Assembly: GCA_011055475.1 (NCBI GenBank)
Contig: DSDH01000716.1
Location: forward strand, 1-7,601
DNA: 7,601 nt
Reading direction: 5' to 3'
Origin: Phycisphaerales bacterium
GTDB taxonomy: Bacteria; Planctomycetota; Phycisphaerae; Sedimentisphaerales; Anaerohalosphaeraceae
Positions 1-6,358 of this stretch are shown piece by piece. The translations under genes were made by a program, and so were the position numbers. The first letter of the stretch is position 1. Each line of letters opens with the position of its first letter. The notes below the pieces were generated by a model that worked only from the letters and a program-made list of their open reading frames with translations, did not search any database and was not told the origin of the DNA.

Positions 1-1
1 G

Positions 2-427
2 GACGTGGGCTGCAAGATCGTGCTCCCGGCGGACACGGTCGTCGCCAACGAATTCAAAGCCGGCGCCGAGCACAAAATCGTAGAGGGCGACATCGACGAA
101 GGCTGGCAGGGCATGGACATCGGGCCCAAGACCCGTGAGCTGTTCGCCAAGGAACTGGCCGGGGCCAAGACGGTCGTCTGGAACGGCCCGATGGGCGTCT
201 TCGAGATGCCGCCGTTCGACGAGGGCACCAAGGCCGTCGCCCTGGCCGTGGCCGAGGCCACCGGCAAGGGCGCCGTCAGCGTCATCGGCGGCGGTGACAG
301 TGCCAGTGCGATCATCAACATGGGCCTGGAGGACAAGGTCAGTCATATCTCCACCGGTGGCGGCGCCAGTCTGGAGTTCCTGGAGGGCAAGACCTTCAAG
401 TGCCTGGAAATCCTGGACGAGAAGTAG
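2..427 (+). CDS. pgk: Phosphoglycerate kinase, C-terminal part (5' end outside window)
   Basis: This is the last ~141 residues of phosphoglycerate kinase, the cytosolic glycolytic enzyme that transfers phosphate between 1,3-bisphosphoglycerate and ADP to give 3-phosphoglycerate and ATP. The open frame runs in from the window edge, so the GTG at 5 is an internal valine codon and not a start. The visible part is the nucleotide-binding C-terminal domain. It shows the family motifs WNGPMGVFE, GGGDSASA (the family usually has GGGDS/T) and HISTGGGASLEFLEGK, which form the nucleotide-binding and phosphate-handling end of the active site. The protein ends normally a few residues after the last conserved helix, so nothing suggests truncation at the 3' end. 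rpe follows 62 bp downstream with no strong terminator between them, so the two genes may be cotranscribed. The assignment is very secure; only the N-terminal half is unseen. Confidence 0.97.
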   Translation, partial: DVGCKIVLPADTVVANEFKAGAEHKIVEGDIDEGWQGMDIGPKTRELFAKELAGAKTVVWNGPMGVFEMPPFDEGTKAVALAVAEATGKGAVSVIGGGDSASAIINMGLEDKVSHISTGGGASLEFLEGKTFKCLEILDEK

Positions 428-447
428 CCCCGCCCATCGCGGACCGC

Positions 448-467
448 CCGACGCAGTGACACGTCGG
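448..467 (+). other. Small hairpin between pgk and rpe
   Basis: CCGACG at 448-453 is an exact inverted copy of CGTCGG at 462-467, giving a 6-bp stem with an 8-base loop just upstream of the rpe ribosome-binding site. No T-run follows, so it is not a canonical intrinsic terminator. It may be an RNA processing or stability element or a chance repeat in GC-rich DNA. Confidence 0.2.
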
Positions 468-480
468 AGCGACCCGCAGT

Positions 481-486
481 GAGGTG
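481..486 (+). promoter_or_regulatory. Ribosome binding site of rpe
   Basis: GAGGTG lies three bases before the ATG at 490, with its GAGG core five bases away. This favours the ATG at 490 over the in-frame GTG at 484, which overlaps the Shine-Dalgarno sequence itself. Confidence 0.65.
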
Positions 487-489
487 CCC

Positions 490-1164
490 ATGAGTCCGAT
501 GCGTTTGCCCGAACCCGGTACGGTGCAGATCGCCCCGTCGATCCTGAGTGCGGATTTCGCCCGGTTAGCCGACGAGATCGCCCAGGTCGTGGACGCGGGG
601 GTCCGCATGGTTCATCTGGACGTCATGGACGGGCACTTTGTGCCGAACCTGACGATCGGCCCGCCCGTGGTCAAATGGATCCGCAAGTGCACCGGCGCCG
701 TGCTGGACACACACCTGATGATCACCGAGCCCCAGACCTATGCCGAGCGGTTCGTCGAGGCCGGGTCCGACCACATCACGTTTCACATCGAGACCGTAGA
801 TGAACCGGAGGCGTTCGTGCAGCACCTGCGGGACCTGGGTGTGACGGTGGGCGTAACCCTTAACCCCGAAACGCCCGCCGAGGCCGTGCGCGACGTGGCC
901 CGGCTATGCGACATGGTGCTGGTGATGACGGTGCATCCGGGGTTCGGCGGCCAGGCGTTTATCGACGCGGCGGCCCGCAAGTGCACCGCCCTGCGCGAGT
1001 GGCTGGGTCCCGACATCCGTATCGAGGTGGATGGCGGCATCGACGCCACAACCGCGCCGCGCGTGGTGGGCTATGGGGCGGATACGCTCGTCGCGGGCAA
1101 CGCCATCTTCGGCCAGGCCGACCGAAAAGCGGCCATCGAGGACATCCGGCGGGCGATTCGGTAG
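490..1164 (+). CDS. rpe: Ribulose-phosphate 3-epimerase
   Basis: A 224-residue TIM-barrel enzyme that interconverts D-ribulose 5-phosphate and D-xylulose 5-phosphate in the pentose phosphate pathway and, where present, the Calvin cycle. Length matches the family (about 215-230). Signatures in order are APSILSADF (15-23), HLDVMDGHFVPN (42-53), THLMI (74-78), MTVHPGFGGQ (146-155), EVDGGI (179-184) and a GNAIFG phosphate-binding loop (203-208). By family knowledge the catalytic divalent metal is held by two His and two Asp, here H42, D44, H75 and D181, with D44 and D181 as the acid/base pair; all are present. The start at 490 is chosen from the Shine-Dalgarno spacing. The N-terminus is about seven residues longer than many homologues before the first strand. 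It follows pgk, linking lower glycolysis to pentose phosphates. Confidence 0.97.
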   Translation: MSPMRLPEPGTVQIAPSILSADFARLADEIAQVVDAGVRMVHLDVMDGHFVPNLTIGPPVVKWIRKCTGAVLDTHLMITEPQTYAERFVEAGSDHITFHIETVDEPEAFVQHLRDLGVTVGVTLNPETPAEAVRDVARLCDMVLVMTVHPGFGGQAFIDAAARKCTALREWLGPDIRIEVDGGIDATTAPRVVGYGADTLVAGNAIFGQADRKAAIEDIRRAIR

Positions 1165-1176
1165 GACCGCGTGGGT

Positions 1177-1206
1177 CTGGCAACCGAAGCACCGGGGCGG
1201 TATAAT
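1177..1206 (+). promoter_or_regulatory. Candidate sigma-70-type promoter of accD
   Basis: The -10 box TATAAT (1201-1206) is an exact consensus match in otherwise GC-rich DNA and is preceded by G. CTGGCA at 1177-1182 matches TTGACA at four of six positions with an 18-base spacer. Transcription would begin near 1213, giving a leader of about 52 bases before the accD start. The location between two genes supports function; the leader shows no structure I can name. Confidence 0.6.
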
Positions 1207-1264
1207 GAAGGCGTCCTTTTTGCGCGGGTTTTGTAAGTACTGACCAGACGGACCCTTAAGAAGT

Positions 1265-2104
1265 ATGGCCAAGACGAAACCAGGTTGGGACGGCTATTCG
1301 CTCAAGCGCCGGCGGGAGATGCCCGAGGGCCTGTGGATGGCGTGTCCCTCCTGCCAGAACATGCTTTACCGCAAGACGGTCGAGGAGAACCTGCACGTCT
1401 GTCCGGAGTGCGATCACCACTTCCGGATCGACGGCAAGGAGCGCCTTCGCCAACTCGTCGACGAGGGATCGTTTGAGGAGCAGGTCGCCGAGATGACTTC
1501 GACCGATCCGCTGGCGTTTGTCGCCGGTGAAACCTGCTACGCCGACCGCATCGAGGCGTACAAGAACAAGGGGTGCCACGAGGCCATGCGCGTCGGCAAG
1601 GCCTTTATCCGAGGTCGCGGCGTGATGCTGGCGGTGATGGACTTCGCCTTCCTGGGCGGCTCGATGGGCATGGTCGTCGGCGAGAAGTTCTGCCTGGCCG
1701 TGGACCGGGCGATCGAGGAAGTGCTGCCGCTGGTGGTGGTCAGCGCATCGGGCGGGGCCCGCATGCACGAAGGCGTGGTCTCGCTGGGGCAGATGGCCAA
1801 GACCAGCGCCGCCCTGGCCCGATTCGACGACGCGGGGGGACTCTTCATCTCGGTCCTCACGGACCCGACCACGGGGGGCGTCACGGCCAGTTTCGCCATG
1901 CTCGGCGACGTCATCCTCGCCGAACCGCGGGCCCTGATCGGATTCGCCGGACCCCGAACCATCTACGAGACGATCAAGATCGAGCTGCCCGAGGGTTTTC
2001 AACGCAGCGAGTTCCTTCTCGAACACGGCTTTGTGGATATGATCGTTCATCGGCGGGACCTTCGCAGTGAAATCGGCCGGCTGATCGACTACTGCGGCAA
2101 GTAG
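1265..2104 (+). CDS. accD: Acetyl-CoA carboxylase carboxyltransferase subunit beta
   Basis: A 279-residue beta subunit of the bacterial acetyl-CoA carboxylase carboxyltransferase. With AccA it moves the carboxyl group from carboxybiotin on AccB to acetyl-CoA, making malonyl-CoA for fatty acid synthesis in the cytosol. Near the N-terminus is the four-cysteine zinc ribbon C27-x2-C30-x15-C46-x2-C49 expected of AccD. The crotonase-like fold follows, with GGSMG (131-135), ASGGARMHEG (161-170), which provides backbone amides for the oxyanion hole, and a C-terminal FAGPRTIYETIK / LPEGFQRSEF block. Length fits the family (about 280-300). The ATG at 1265 has only a weak AAGAAG Shine-Dalgarno-like stretch, but it places the usual short tail before the zinc ribbon. 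accA is not in the window and folC, a frequent neighbour, is absent. The gene sits between two promoters and looks monocistronic. Confidence 0.97.
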   Translation: MAKTKPGWDGYSLKRRREMPEGLWMACPSCQNMLYRKTVEENLHVCPECDHHFRIDGKERLRQLVDEGSFEEQVAEMTSTDPLAFVAGETCYADRIEAYKNKGCHEAMRVGKAFIRGRGVMLAVMDFAFLGGSMGMVVGEKFCLAVDRAIEEVLPLVVVSASGGARMHEGVVSLGQMAKTSAALARFDDAGGLFISVLTDPTTGGVTASFAMLGDVILAEPRALIGFAGPRTIYETIKIELPEGFQRSEFLLEHGFVDMIVHRRDLRSEIGRLIDYCGK

Positions 2105-2131
2105 CCCGCCAGGGGGCCGGGCGGCCGTTTT
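2104..2131 (+). terminator. Weak candidate intrinsic terminator of accD
   Basis: Directly after the accD stop, several short GC-only inverted repeats overlap: GCCCG (2104-2108) with CGGGC (2118-2122), and GGCC (2115-2118) with GGCC (2123-2126). A run of four T follows at 2128-2131. The stems are short and compete with one another. Position supports termination before the hisC promoter, but the structure is not convincing alone. Confidence 0.25.
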
Positions 2132-2144
2132 CCCGGATTGCGGC

Positions 2145-2172
2145 TTCTCATCCCGCCGCCCGCCCGTATAAT
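2145..2172 (+). promoter_or_regulatory. Candidate sigma-70-type promoter of the hisC-ruvB unit
   Basis: An exact -10 box TATAAT at 2167-2172, again preceded by G, lies 29 bases before the hisC ATG. TTCTCA at 2145-2150 matches TTGACA at four of six positions with a 16-base spacer. Transcription would start near 2179, leaving a short leader of about 22 bases. No riboswitch, T-box or histidine leader peptide fits in so short a leader, so any control would act at initiation. Confidence 0.65.
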
Positions 2173-2201
2173 CATTCACACAGGTTTCATCCGGAACAAG
2201 C

Positions 2202-3245
2202 ATGGCCTATTTCAGAGACAATATCGCACAAGCCGAAGGATACGTGCCGGGGTTCCAGCCCGCCCGTGCGGACGTGGTGAAGCTCAACACGAACGAAAAC
2301 CCCTATCCGCCGTCACCGAAGGTGCTCGAGGCGGTCGTGGCGGTGGACGGCGAGATGCTGCGGCGCTATCCCCCGGTGTTGGCCGATCCGTTCCGCACGG
2401 CCGCCGCGGAGGTGCTGGAAGTTCCCTCGGATCATATCCTGTGCACCAACGGCGGCGACGACCTGCTGACCATCTGCTTTCGAGCGTTTTGCGACGAGCA
2501 CCGACCGGTCGCCTACCCGACGCCGACCTACAGCCTGTACGCGGTTTTGGCGAACCTGCAGAATTGCCCGGCCGTGGAGGTGCCGTTCGAGTCCGAAGAC
2601 TGGCTCGACGCCCTGGCCGGGGCGTCGGCGGCGCTGACGGTCGTGTGCAATCCGAACGCCCCGACGACCCATCGCGTCGATCCGGCCAATCTGGCGGCCT
2701 TGGCCGGGCGGATCGAGGGCGTCCTGCTGATCGATGAGGCGTACGTCGACTTCGCGGACGGCGACTGCCTGCAACTGGCCCGGGATTTCGAGAACGTGAT
2801 CCTGTTGCGGTCGCTGAGCAAGGGCTACAGTCTGGCCGGGCTGCGGTTCGGCTTCGGCATCGCCCAACCCAAGCTCATTGAGGGCCTCATCAAGGTCAAG
2901 GACTCGTACAACGTGGACGCGGTGGCGATCGCGGCGGCGACGGCGGCGATTCGCGACCAGGCGTATTTCCGCGCGAACGTCCAGCGGATCCGGGCCGAGC
3001 GAACCCGCCTGACGGCGGCCCTGCGGGATTTGGGCCTGGAGGTTCCGGACAGCCAGACGAACTTCGTTTGGGCCCGCAGCCCGAAGGCGCCGGCTCGATC
3101 CTTGCACCAGAACCTCGCCGAGCAGGACGTGTACGTGCGGTACTTTGACCGGCCTGGACTGGACGACCGGCTGCGGATCACGATAGGCACACCAGAGCAG
3201 AACGACCGTCTGTTGGCGGTATTGCAGGAACTGCTGGCAGGATAA
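2202..3245 (+). CDS. hisC: Histidinol-phosphate aminotransferase
   Basis: A 347-residue PLP enzyme of fold type I (aminotransferase class I/II). It transfers the amino group of glutamate to imidazole acetol-phosphate, forming L-histidinol phosphate in histidine biosynthesis. Visible signatures are KLNTNENPYPPSP (27-39, the HisC N-terminal substrate region), TPTYSLY (107-113), NPNAPTT (150-156), LIDEAYVDF (176-184) with the PLP-pyridine Asp D178, and SLSKGYSLAGLRFG (204-217), where K207 is the expected Schiff-base lysine. LRITIGT near the end supplies the substrate-carboxylate arginine. Length is typical (about 350). The ATG at 2202 has a modest GGA five bases upstream. One oddity is NPNAPTT where most homologues read NPNNPTG. 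hisB follows after 11 bp, which supports a histidine role over a related aromatic aminotransferase. Confidence 0.95.
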   Translation: MAYFRDNIAQAEGYVPGFQPARADVVKLNTNENPYPPSPKVLEAVVAVDGEMLRRYPPVLADPFRTAAAEVLEVPSDHILCTNGGDDLLTICFRAFCDEHRPVAYPTPTYSLYAVLANLQNCPAVEVPFESEDWLDALAGASAALTVVCNPNAPTTHRVDPANLAALAGRIEGVLLIDEAYVDFADGDCLQLARDFENVILLRSLSKGYSLAGLRFGFGIAQPKLIEGLIKVKDSYNVDAVAIAAATAAIRDQAYFRANVQRIRAERTRLTAALRDLGLEVPDSQTNFVWARSPKAPARSLHQNLAEQDVYVRYFDRPGLDDRLRITIGTPEQNDRLLAVLQELLAG

Positions 3246-3256
3246 GGGGATACACC

Positions 3257-3841
3257 ATGGCCGAACGGACCGCGGAAGTCCAACGCAAGACCGGGGAAAC
3301 CGACATCCAGGTCACCTGGAATCTGGATGGGCAGGGCCGTTACACGATCGACACGGGCGTGGGCTTCCTGGATCACATGCTGGCGCACCTGGCCAAGCAC
3401 AGCCATACCGACCTGAACGTCCGGGCCCAGGGCGACCTGCACGTGGACGCCCACCACACCACCGAGGACGTGGCGATCTGCCTGGGGCAGGCCCTTGAAC
3501 AGGCCCTGGGGGACAAAAAGGGCATTGGTCGGTACGGGCACAGCACCCTGCCGATGGAGGATGCGCTGGCGACCGTCGCGGTGGATCTGTCCGGTCGGCC
3601 GTATTGCACGTATCACGTCGCCTACAGCACGGAGAAGATCGGCGACTTCGATGTCGAGTGCATCGAGGAGTTTCTGCGGATGTTCGCGAACACCGGCAAG
3701 TTCAATCTGCACGTCAACGTGGCGTACGGCCTGAACAGCCACCACATCGCCGAGGCGATTTTCAAGGCCCTGGGCCAGGCCCTGGCGCACGCGGTGCGGA
3801 TCGGCGGCGGCGACGTGCCCAGCACCAAGGGATCGCTGTGA
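3257..3841 (+). CDS. hisB: Imidazoleglycerol-phosphate dehydratase (monofunctional)
   Basis: A 194-residue IGP dehydratase that removes water from imidazole glycerol phosphate to give imidazole acetol-phosphate, the substrate of the HisC encoded just upstream. It is the monofunctional type, without the N-terminal histidinol-phosphatase domain of the enterobacterial HisB. Motifs are GFLDHMLAHLAKH (36-48), DAHHTTED (64-71), SGRPY (112-116) and SHHIAEAIFKA (161-171), with the usual C-terminal PSTKG. The His/Glu clusters around H40, H66-H67, E70, H152, H162-H163 and E166 match the dimanganese ligand set known for the family. The ATG at 3257 has a good AAGGGG Shine-Dalgarno sequence seven bases upstream. 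The segment usually read PMDEAL is here PMEDAL (E101-D102). The stop overlaps the ispF start. HisC and HisB act consecutively, so the pair probably sets matched doses. Confidence 0.97.
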   Translation: MAERTAEVQRKTGETDIQVTWNLDGQGRYTIDTGVGFLDHMLAHLAKHSHTDLNVRAQGDLHVDAHHTTEDVAICLGQALEQALGDKKGIGRYGHSTLPMEDALATVAVDLSGRPYCTYHVAYSTEKIGDFDVECIEEFLRMFANTGKFNLHVNVAYGLNSHHIAEAIFKALGQALAHAVRIGGGDVPSTKGSL

Positions 3842-4353
3842 GCCTCGACCCGCAATACGAGTACCGGACCGGCCTGGGCACGGACATCCATCAGCTCGTC
3901 ACTGGGCGCGATCTCAAGCTCGGGGGCGTGCAGATTCCGTTCGATAAGGGCCTGCTGGGCCACAGCGACGGCGACGCCGTGCTGCATGCCATCGTCGATG
4001 CCCTGCTCGGCGCGGCGGGCATGGGCGACATCGGATCGTTTTTCCCGGATCGCGATCCGAAATGGGCTCAGGCCGACAGCCGCGAGCTGCTGCTGACCGT
4101 CAAGCGGTACCTGGAGGACAAGCACTGGGAGGTGGTGAACCTGGATGTCGTGATCCACGCCGAGCAACCGCGGCTGGAACGGCTCAAGGCGCAGATCAAA
4201 CGCGCCATCGCCAGCATCCTGGGCGTGGATTTCAACGCCGTCAACGTCAAGGCCAAGACCAACGAGGGCCTCGACGCCGTCGGCCGGGGCGAAGCGATTG
4301 CGGCGACGAGTGTGGTGCTGCTGCGACGGCGATTGAAACGAACCCTATGGTAA
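3838..4353 (+). CDS. ispF: 2-C-methyl-D-erythritol 2,4-cyclodiphosphate synthase
   Basis: A 171-residue IspF of the non-mevalonate (MEP) isoprenoid pathway. It cyclises CDP-methylerythritol 2-phosphate to methylerythritol 2,4-cyclodiphosphate with release of CMP and normally acts as a homotrimer with zinc. Signatures are GLGTDIHQL (12-20), GHSDGDAVLHA (41-51), GDIGSFFPD, and VKAKTNEGLDAVGRGE near the C-terminus. Zinc ligands D16, H18 and H50 align with E. coli D8, H10 and H42. I chose the GTG at 3838 because it overlaps the hisB TGA in a GTGA junction, has AAGGGA five bases upstream, and no other start codon lies before the conserved core. This leaves an N-terminus about eight residues longer than the E. 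coli enzyme. ispD, its common partner, is not here. An ispF-cysS neighbourhood is known from several bacterial phyla. Confidence 0.96.
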   Translation: MSLDPQYEYRTGLGTDIHQLVTGRDLKLGGVQIPFDKGLLGHSDGDAVLHAIVDALLGAAGMGDIGSFFPDRDPKWAQADSRELLLTVKRYLEDKHWEVVNLDVVIHAEQPRLERLKAQIKRAIASILGVDFNAVNVKAKTNEGLDAVGRGEAIAATSVVLLRRRLKRTLW

Positions 4354-4379
4354 CCGGGCGGGTCGCGCGATCCCCCGGC

Positions 4380-4384
4380 GAGGA
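4380..4384 (+). promoter_or_regulatory. Ribosome binding site of cysS
   Basis: GAGGA stands seven bases before the ATG at 4392. It decides the start against an in-frame ATG at 4347, which overlaps the ispF stop and would add 15 residues that do not look like any CysRS N-terminus. Confidence 0.7.
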
Positions 4385-4391
4385 CGACCGA

Positions 4392-5873
4392 ATGAGCTTT
4401 AGGATTTACAACACCCTGACACGCCGACTGGAGGAATTCACGCCCATCGAGCCGGGACGCGTGGGCGTGTACGTCTGCGGACCGACCGTCTACGGCCATG
4501 CGCACCTGGGCCACGCCAAGAGCTATGTGAGCTTCGACGTGCTCGTGCGGTACCTGCGCTATCTGGGTAACCAAGTGACCTACGTGCAGAACATCACGGA
4601 CGTGGGGCACCTGACCGACGACGCGGATGAAGGCGAGGACAAGATCGACAGGCAGGCCCGCCGCGAGCACAAGCACCCGATGGCGATCGCGGAGTACTAT
4701 ACCCGCAGCTACTTCGAGGACATGGACGCCCTGGCCTGCGTGCGGCCGGACATCAGCCCCCGCGCCAGCGGCCACATTCCCGAGCAGATCGAGCTGGTGC
4801 AGACCCTGCTGGACAAGGGCTTCGCCTACGAGGTCAACGGCTCGGTGTATTTCGACGTGATGCGCTTCGCCGAGTACGGCAAGCTCAGTGGCCGCAGCCT
4901 GGACGACATGCAGGCCGGGGCCCGCGTGGAGGTGAACCCGGAAAAACGGCATCCGGCGGATTTTGCCCTCTGGAAGCGGGCCGAGCCCAATCACATCATG
5001 CAGTGGAACAGCCCGTGGGGACGGGGGTATCCGGGCTGGCATCTGGAGTGCTCGGTGATGAGCATGAAGTACCTGGGGGCCACGATCGACATCCACGGCG
5101 GCGGCATCGAGAACCAGTTCCCGCATCATGAGTGTGAGATCGCCCAGTCCGAGGCGGCCAACGGCGTGCCGTTCGTGCGCTATTGGGTGCACAACAACAT
5201 GGTCACCGTCGACGGCCAGAAAATGGGCAAGAGCCTGAACAATTTCATCACGCTCAAGCAATTGTTCCGCGAGGGGCACCCGCTGCTGAGCCGCACCTAT
5301 GACCCCCTGGCCGTGCGGCAATTGATCCTGCAGAGCCACTACCGCAGTCCGATCGACTTCTCCGACGCCGCCTTGGCCGCCGCCCAGAGCGGTTATGACC
5401 GGATCACCAAGGCGGTCGTGTCGCTGCGACGCCAGGAGAACGCCGCTCCCGAAGGCGAGGCGAGCCCGGACATCGACGCCGAACTGGGACAACTCCAGGC
5501 CCGGTTCGAAGAGGCCATGAACGACGACCTGAACACATCGGTCGCCTTGTCGGTCGTTTTCGAGCTGGTCAAACTCGCTGGACGCGTCCTGGAAGACGGG
5601 TCAGCCACGGCCGGGACGCTCCGCGCGGTGGATACGACCTTTGGCCGTCTGGGAGGGGATGTCTTGGGCCTTGTACGAGACATGTATCCTGAAGTCGGCC
5701 GTGGTGAGGAGGCTCTGCTTGATCATCTGCTGCAATTGATGATCGATCAGCGTGCCGAAGCGCGCAGACGCAAGGACTTTGCCGCAGCCGACGCGATTCG
5801 AGACCAGTTGGCTTCATTCGGCATCGTGCTTGAGGACAAGCCCGGCGGCCTGACCACCTGGAGACGTGCATGA
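4392..5873 (+). CDS. cysS: Cysteine--tRNA ligase
   Basis: A 493-residue class I aminoacyl-tRNA synthetase that activates cysteine with ATP and charges tRNA-Cys. The protein starts with [14 protein letters not shown], the standard CysRS beginning, then [13 protein letters not shown] with the HIGH-type motif HLGH at 38-41. The signature loop is KMGKS (277-281). The cysteine-selecting zinc site is complete: C29, C220, H245 and E249 correspond to E. coli C28, C209, H234 and E238. The [19 protein letters not shown] stretch (67-85), [15 protein letters not shown] and KMGKS mark the longer variant I associate with Bacteroidetes and planctomycetes and not with E. coli. The tail has the helical DALR-type domain and ends in TTWRRA, close to the E. 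coli ending. The start at 4392 rests on its Shine-Dalgarno sequence. Its stop overlaps the ruvC start by four bases. Confidence 0.97.
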   Translation: MSFRIYNTLTRRLEEFTPIEPGRVGVYVCGPTVYGHAHLGHAKSYVSFDVLVRYLRYLGNQVTYVQNITDVGHLTDDADEGEDKIDRQARREHKHPMAIAEYYTRSYFEDMDALACVRPDISPRASGHIPEQIELVQTLLDKGFAYEVNGSVYFDVMRFAEYGKLSGRSLDDMQAGARVEVNPEKRHPADFALWKRAEPNHIMQWNSPWGRGYPGWHLECSVMSMKYLGATIDIHGGGIENQFPHHECEIAQSEAANGVPFVRYWVHNNMVTVDGQKMGKSLNNFITLKQLFREGHPLLSRTYDPLAVRQLILQSHYRSPIDFSDAALAAAQSGYDRITKAVVSLRRQENAAPEGEASPDIDAELGQLQARFEEAMNDDLNTSVALSVVFELVKLAGRVLEDGSATAGTLRAVDTTFGRLGGDVLGLVRDMYPEVGRGEEALLDHLLQLMIDQRAEARRRKDFAAADAIRDQLASFGIVLEDKPGGLTTWRRA

Positions 5874-6358
5874 TCATCTGCGGCATTGATCCGGGGCTGC
5901 AGGTGTGCGGGTACGCGATTGTCCAGCGGCAACAGGGCCAGGATCGGCTGATCGAGGCGGGGGTCTTTCGCATCCGCGACAAGGCCCCGCTGGCGGCGCG
6001 ACTCGTGCAGGTGGCCGACGACATGGCCGCCGTCCTCGAGCGATTCCGGCCGGAGATCGTGGCCGTCGAGGAATTATACGCCCACTACAAGCACCCCCGG
6101 ACGGCGATCTTGATGGGGCACGCCCGCGGGGTTATACTGCTCCGGGCCGCACGGTCGGGCGCGACGGTGCGGAGCTTCTCGGCGACGCGGATCAAGAAAT
6201 CGCTGACCGGTCACGGCCGGGCGGGCAAGGCCCAGATGCAGCGGGCCATTCGCTCCACGCTGGGCCTGGCCGAGGTGCCCGAGCCGCCCGACGTGGCCGA
6301 CGCCATCGCCGTGGCCTTGTGTTGCGCCAATGAATGCGGCAGAGAGCCGGTGGAATGA
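5870..6358 (+). CDS. ruvC: Crossover junction endodeoxyribonuclease RuvC
   Basis: A 162-residue Holliday-junction resolvase of the RNase H-like fold. As a dimer it nicks two strands of a four-way junction symmetrically after branch migration by RuvAB. The sequence begins [15 protein letters not shown], and the four metal-binding acidic residues are present: D7, E67 or E68 in VEELY, and D141 and D144 in PPDVADAIAVAL. GHARGVILL (83-91) and the basic KKSLTGHGRAGKAQMQR segment (109-125), which contacts junction DNA, are typical. Length is close to E. coli RuvC (173). ATG at 5870 overlaps the cysS TGA as ATGA, and its own stop overlaps the ruvA ATG the same way, so translational coupling is likely. 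The loop after the second acidic residue reads YAHYKHPRTA where many homologues have FFxKNxxSA, a mild divergence. Confidence 0.96.
   Translation: MIICGIDPGLQVCGYAIVQRQQGQDRLIEAGVFRIRDKAPLAARLVQVADDMAAVLERFRPEIVAVEELYAHYKHPRTAILMGHARGVILLRAARSGATVRSFSATRIKKSLTGHGRAGKAQMQRAIRSTLGLAEVPEPPDVADAIAVALCCANECGREPVE
6110..6138 (+). promoter_or_regulatory. Candidate internal promoter in ruvC
   Basis: TTGATG at 6110-6115 (four of six consensus bases) and TATACT at 6133-6138 (five of six) are separated by exactly 17 bases. The -10-like bases force a rare ATA isoleucine codon into a GC-rich gene. A transcript would begin near 6145, about 210 bases upstream of ruvA, and could supply ruvA and ruvB without the upstream metabolic genes. 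The evidence is sequence match only. Confidence 0.3.

Noticed and set aside
484..489. GTG at 484 as the rpe start
   Set aside because: It overlaps the GAGGTG Shine-Dalgarno sequence that serves the ATG at 490.
1205..1243. 12-codon mini-ORF (MKASFLRGFCKY) before accD, considered as a leader peptide
   Set aside because: Its ATG overlaps the -10 box, so it would not be in the transcript from that promoter, and it has no Shine-Dalgarno sequence.
4347..4391. Earlier in-frame ATG for cysS overlapping the ispF stop
   Set aside because: It would add MVTGRVARSPGEDDR, unlike any CysRS N-terminus, whereas the ATG at 4392 has GAGGA at good spacing and starts at the conserved motif.
4068..5492. 474-codon open frame on the - strand opposite ispF and cysS
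   Set aside because: Its composition is that of an antisense shadow of a GC-rich gene and the sense strand carries complete, conserved proteins.
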